This document shows positions 63,031 through 64,000 of a stretch of 64,000 nucleotides of DNA, in pieces. The notes under the pieces are model-generated. The model made no database searches. It was not told the origin of the DNA and was given only the letters and a program-made list of their open reading frames with translations. Origin of the DNA: Maricaulis maris MCS10 (GTDB lineage Bacteria > Pseudomonadota > Alphaproteobacteria > Caulobacterales > Maricaulaceae). A program made the translations under genes and the position numbers. Position 1 is the stretch's first letter. Every line of letters begins with the position of its first letter. The stretch is from the NCBI RefSeq assembly GCF_000014745.1, contig NC_008347.1, positions 744,001-808,000 on the forward strand. The letters run 5' to 3'.

Positions 63031-64000
63031 ATGAGCGAATACCGTTACAAGATGCCCGATGTCGGCGAAGGGATTGTCGAGGCGGAAATCGTCGAGTGGC
63101 ATGTCAAGGAAGGCGATACGGTCACCGAGGACCAGCACGTCCTTGATGTGATGACCGACAAGGCCACGGTTGAAATTCCCTGCGCCGTCAACGGCAAGGT
63201 GACCAAGCTGGTCGGCGCTCCGGGTGACGTCATTGCGGTCGGCACCGAGATCATGTTCATCGCCGTCGACAGCGCGGTTCCCGCAGAAGCCGAAGCGCCT
63301 GTCGAAGCCGAAGCCAAGGCCGAGCCGGCCAAACCGGCAGCGCCCAAGGCCGCCGAACCGGTCGCCGCCGCCGAAGCCCCGTCGATTGCCAGCCGCACCG
63401 GCGGTGAGCGCCCGCTGGCCAGCCCGGCGGTTCGCAAGCGCGCGCTTGAAGCGGATATCCGGCTGGCCAATGTGCCCGGCACGGGTCCGGCCGGTCGCAT
63501 CACCCATGACGACCTGGACGATTTCATCAAGTCAGGCGGCCGTTTGGTCGCACGCTCGGGCTCGGGCAGTTCTTCGGTCCGCGCACCGCGCACCGGCGTG
63601 ACCGAGGAAAAGGTGATCGGCCTGCGTCGCCGCATCTCCGAGAACATGTCCCATGTCCAGCGCACCGTCCCTGACATTGCCTATGTCGAGGAAATCGACG
63701 TTACGGCGCTGGAAGAATTGCGCGGCCACCTCAATGCCAGCAAGTCGGATGACCAGGCCAAGCTGACCTTCATTCCCTTCCTGGTCATGGCGCTGACCAA
63801 GGCGCTGCCCAATACGCCGCAGGCCAATGCCCATTTCGATGGCGAGGCGATGCTGCTGACCAAGCATGACGCTGTCCATTGCGGGGTCGCTGCGGCGACA
63901 CCGAATGGCCTTATGGTGCCGGTCATCAAGCACGCCGAAAGCCTCGACATCTGGCAGATCGCGGCCGAGCTGAAGCGTCTGGCCGGAGCGGCCAAGGATG
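63031..64000 (+). CDS. bkdB: Branched-chain 2-oxoacid dehydrogenase E2 (dihydrolipoyl acyltransferase), partial
   Basis: The first 323 residues of E2; the gene runs off the window. Lipoyl domain with Lys44 in VMTDKATVEIP (lipoylation site), an Ala/Pro/Glu-rich linker (about 85-125), a peripheral subunit-binding domain (ASPAVRKRALEADIRLANVPGTGPAGRITHDDLDDFI) and the start of the acyltransferase core (VIGLRRRISENMSHVQRTVPDIAYVEEIDVTALEELR; GLMVPVIKHAESLDIWQIAAELKRL). The catalytic HxxxD motif would lie beyond the edge. GGAGG precedes the ATG, 3 nt after the E1 beta stop. Confidence 0.95.
   Translation, partial: MSEYRYKMPDVGEGIVEAEIVEWHVKEGDTVTEDQHVLDVMTDKATVEIPCAVNGKVTKLVGAPGDVIAVGTEIMFIAVDSAVPAEAEAPVEAEAKAEPAKPAAPKAAEPVAAAEAPSIASRTGGERPLASPAVRKRALEADIRLANVPGTGPAGRITHDDLDDFIKSGGRLVARSGSGSSSVRAPRTGVTEEKVIGLRRRISENMSHVQRTVPDIAYVEEIDVTALEELRGHLNASKSDDQAKLTFIPFLVMALTKALPNTPQANAHFDGEAMLLTKHDAVHCGVAAATPNGLMVPVIKHAESLDIWQIAAELKRLAGAAKD

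Overview
The window comes from a GC-rich alphaproteobacterium of the dimorphic, prosthecate type (Caulobacterales/Maricaulales; a Maricaulis- or Hyphomonadaceae-like organism is my best inference). The grounds are the joint presence of ctrA, chpT, sciP and flbD, a Caulobacter-type fliF-fliG-fliH-fliN-flbD-flhA flagellar operon next to sciP and flgE, and several GANTC sites (the CcrM methylation target) in front of ctrA. No rRNA, tRNA, CRISPR array, transposase or integrase was seen.

Layout. 0.2-9 kb: housekeeping and stress genes (DUF4167 protein, MOSC protein, clpB with a heat-shock-like promoter), two tiny membrane proteins, an arsC-acr3 arsenic operon, a glyoxalase-superfamily protein, a secreted DUF1579-like protein and a DUF6896 protein. 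9-17.5 kb: an M23 peptidase divergent from chpT, then a compact chemotaxis operon cheA-cheW-cheY-cheB-cheR. 17.5-22.3 kb: a probable alpha/beta hydrolase remnant, a membrane-anchored AraC regulator, an outer-membrane barrel, a lipoprotein, an unknown exported protein and a dienelactone-hydrolase-like protein. 22.3-25.3 kb: ctrA divergent from fliI-fliJ across a control region of about 525 bp. 25.5-34.3 kb: a TonB-dependent (probably heme) receptor divergent from a DUF6607 lipoprotein, then an MMPL transporter / LolA-like / outer-membrane barrel / LysR gene series. 34.6-52.5 kb: the main flagellar island (fliF to flhG, sciP, fliK-flgD-flgE, flgK-flgL). 52.5-64 kb: mnmA, a repeat-filled gene-poor stretch, two cysteine-rich Sel1-like proteins, a CPBP protease, a thiolase, a ParD/ParE-type toxin-antitoxin pair, two paralogous four-helix membrane proteins with a TetR regulator, and a branched-chain 2-oxoacid dehydrogenase operon (E1 alpha, E1 beta, E2 cut by the window end) with a divergent Lrp-type regulator.

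How it fits together. ChpT passes phosphate to CtrA; CtrA should activate the early flagellar genes and sciP, and SciP restrains CtrA. CtrA-like boxes of the same form (TTAA-N7-TTTA read on the minus strand) lie upstream of both fliF and sciP. FlbD with sigma-54 should drive the late genes; matching -24/-12 promoters occur divergently in front of fliK-flgD-flgE and flgK-flgL. FlhF and FlhG would set flagellar position and number, and the Che proteins control rotation.

The most unusual material is non-coding. Two elements of about 120 bp (4643-4763 and 8590-8708) share short conserved blocks and almost identical geometry, but their 27-28 bp stems differ in sequence while each stays self-complementary. 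A second family of exactly 120 bp, three-hairpin elements occurs at 25399-25518 and 53835-53954, with a fragment near 7726.
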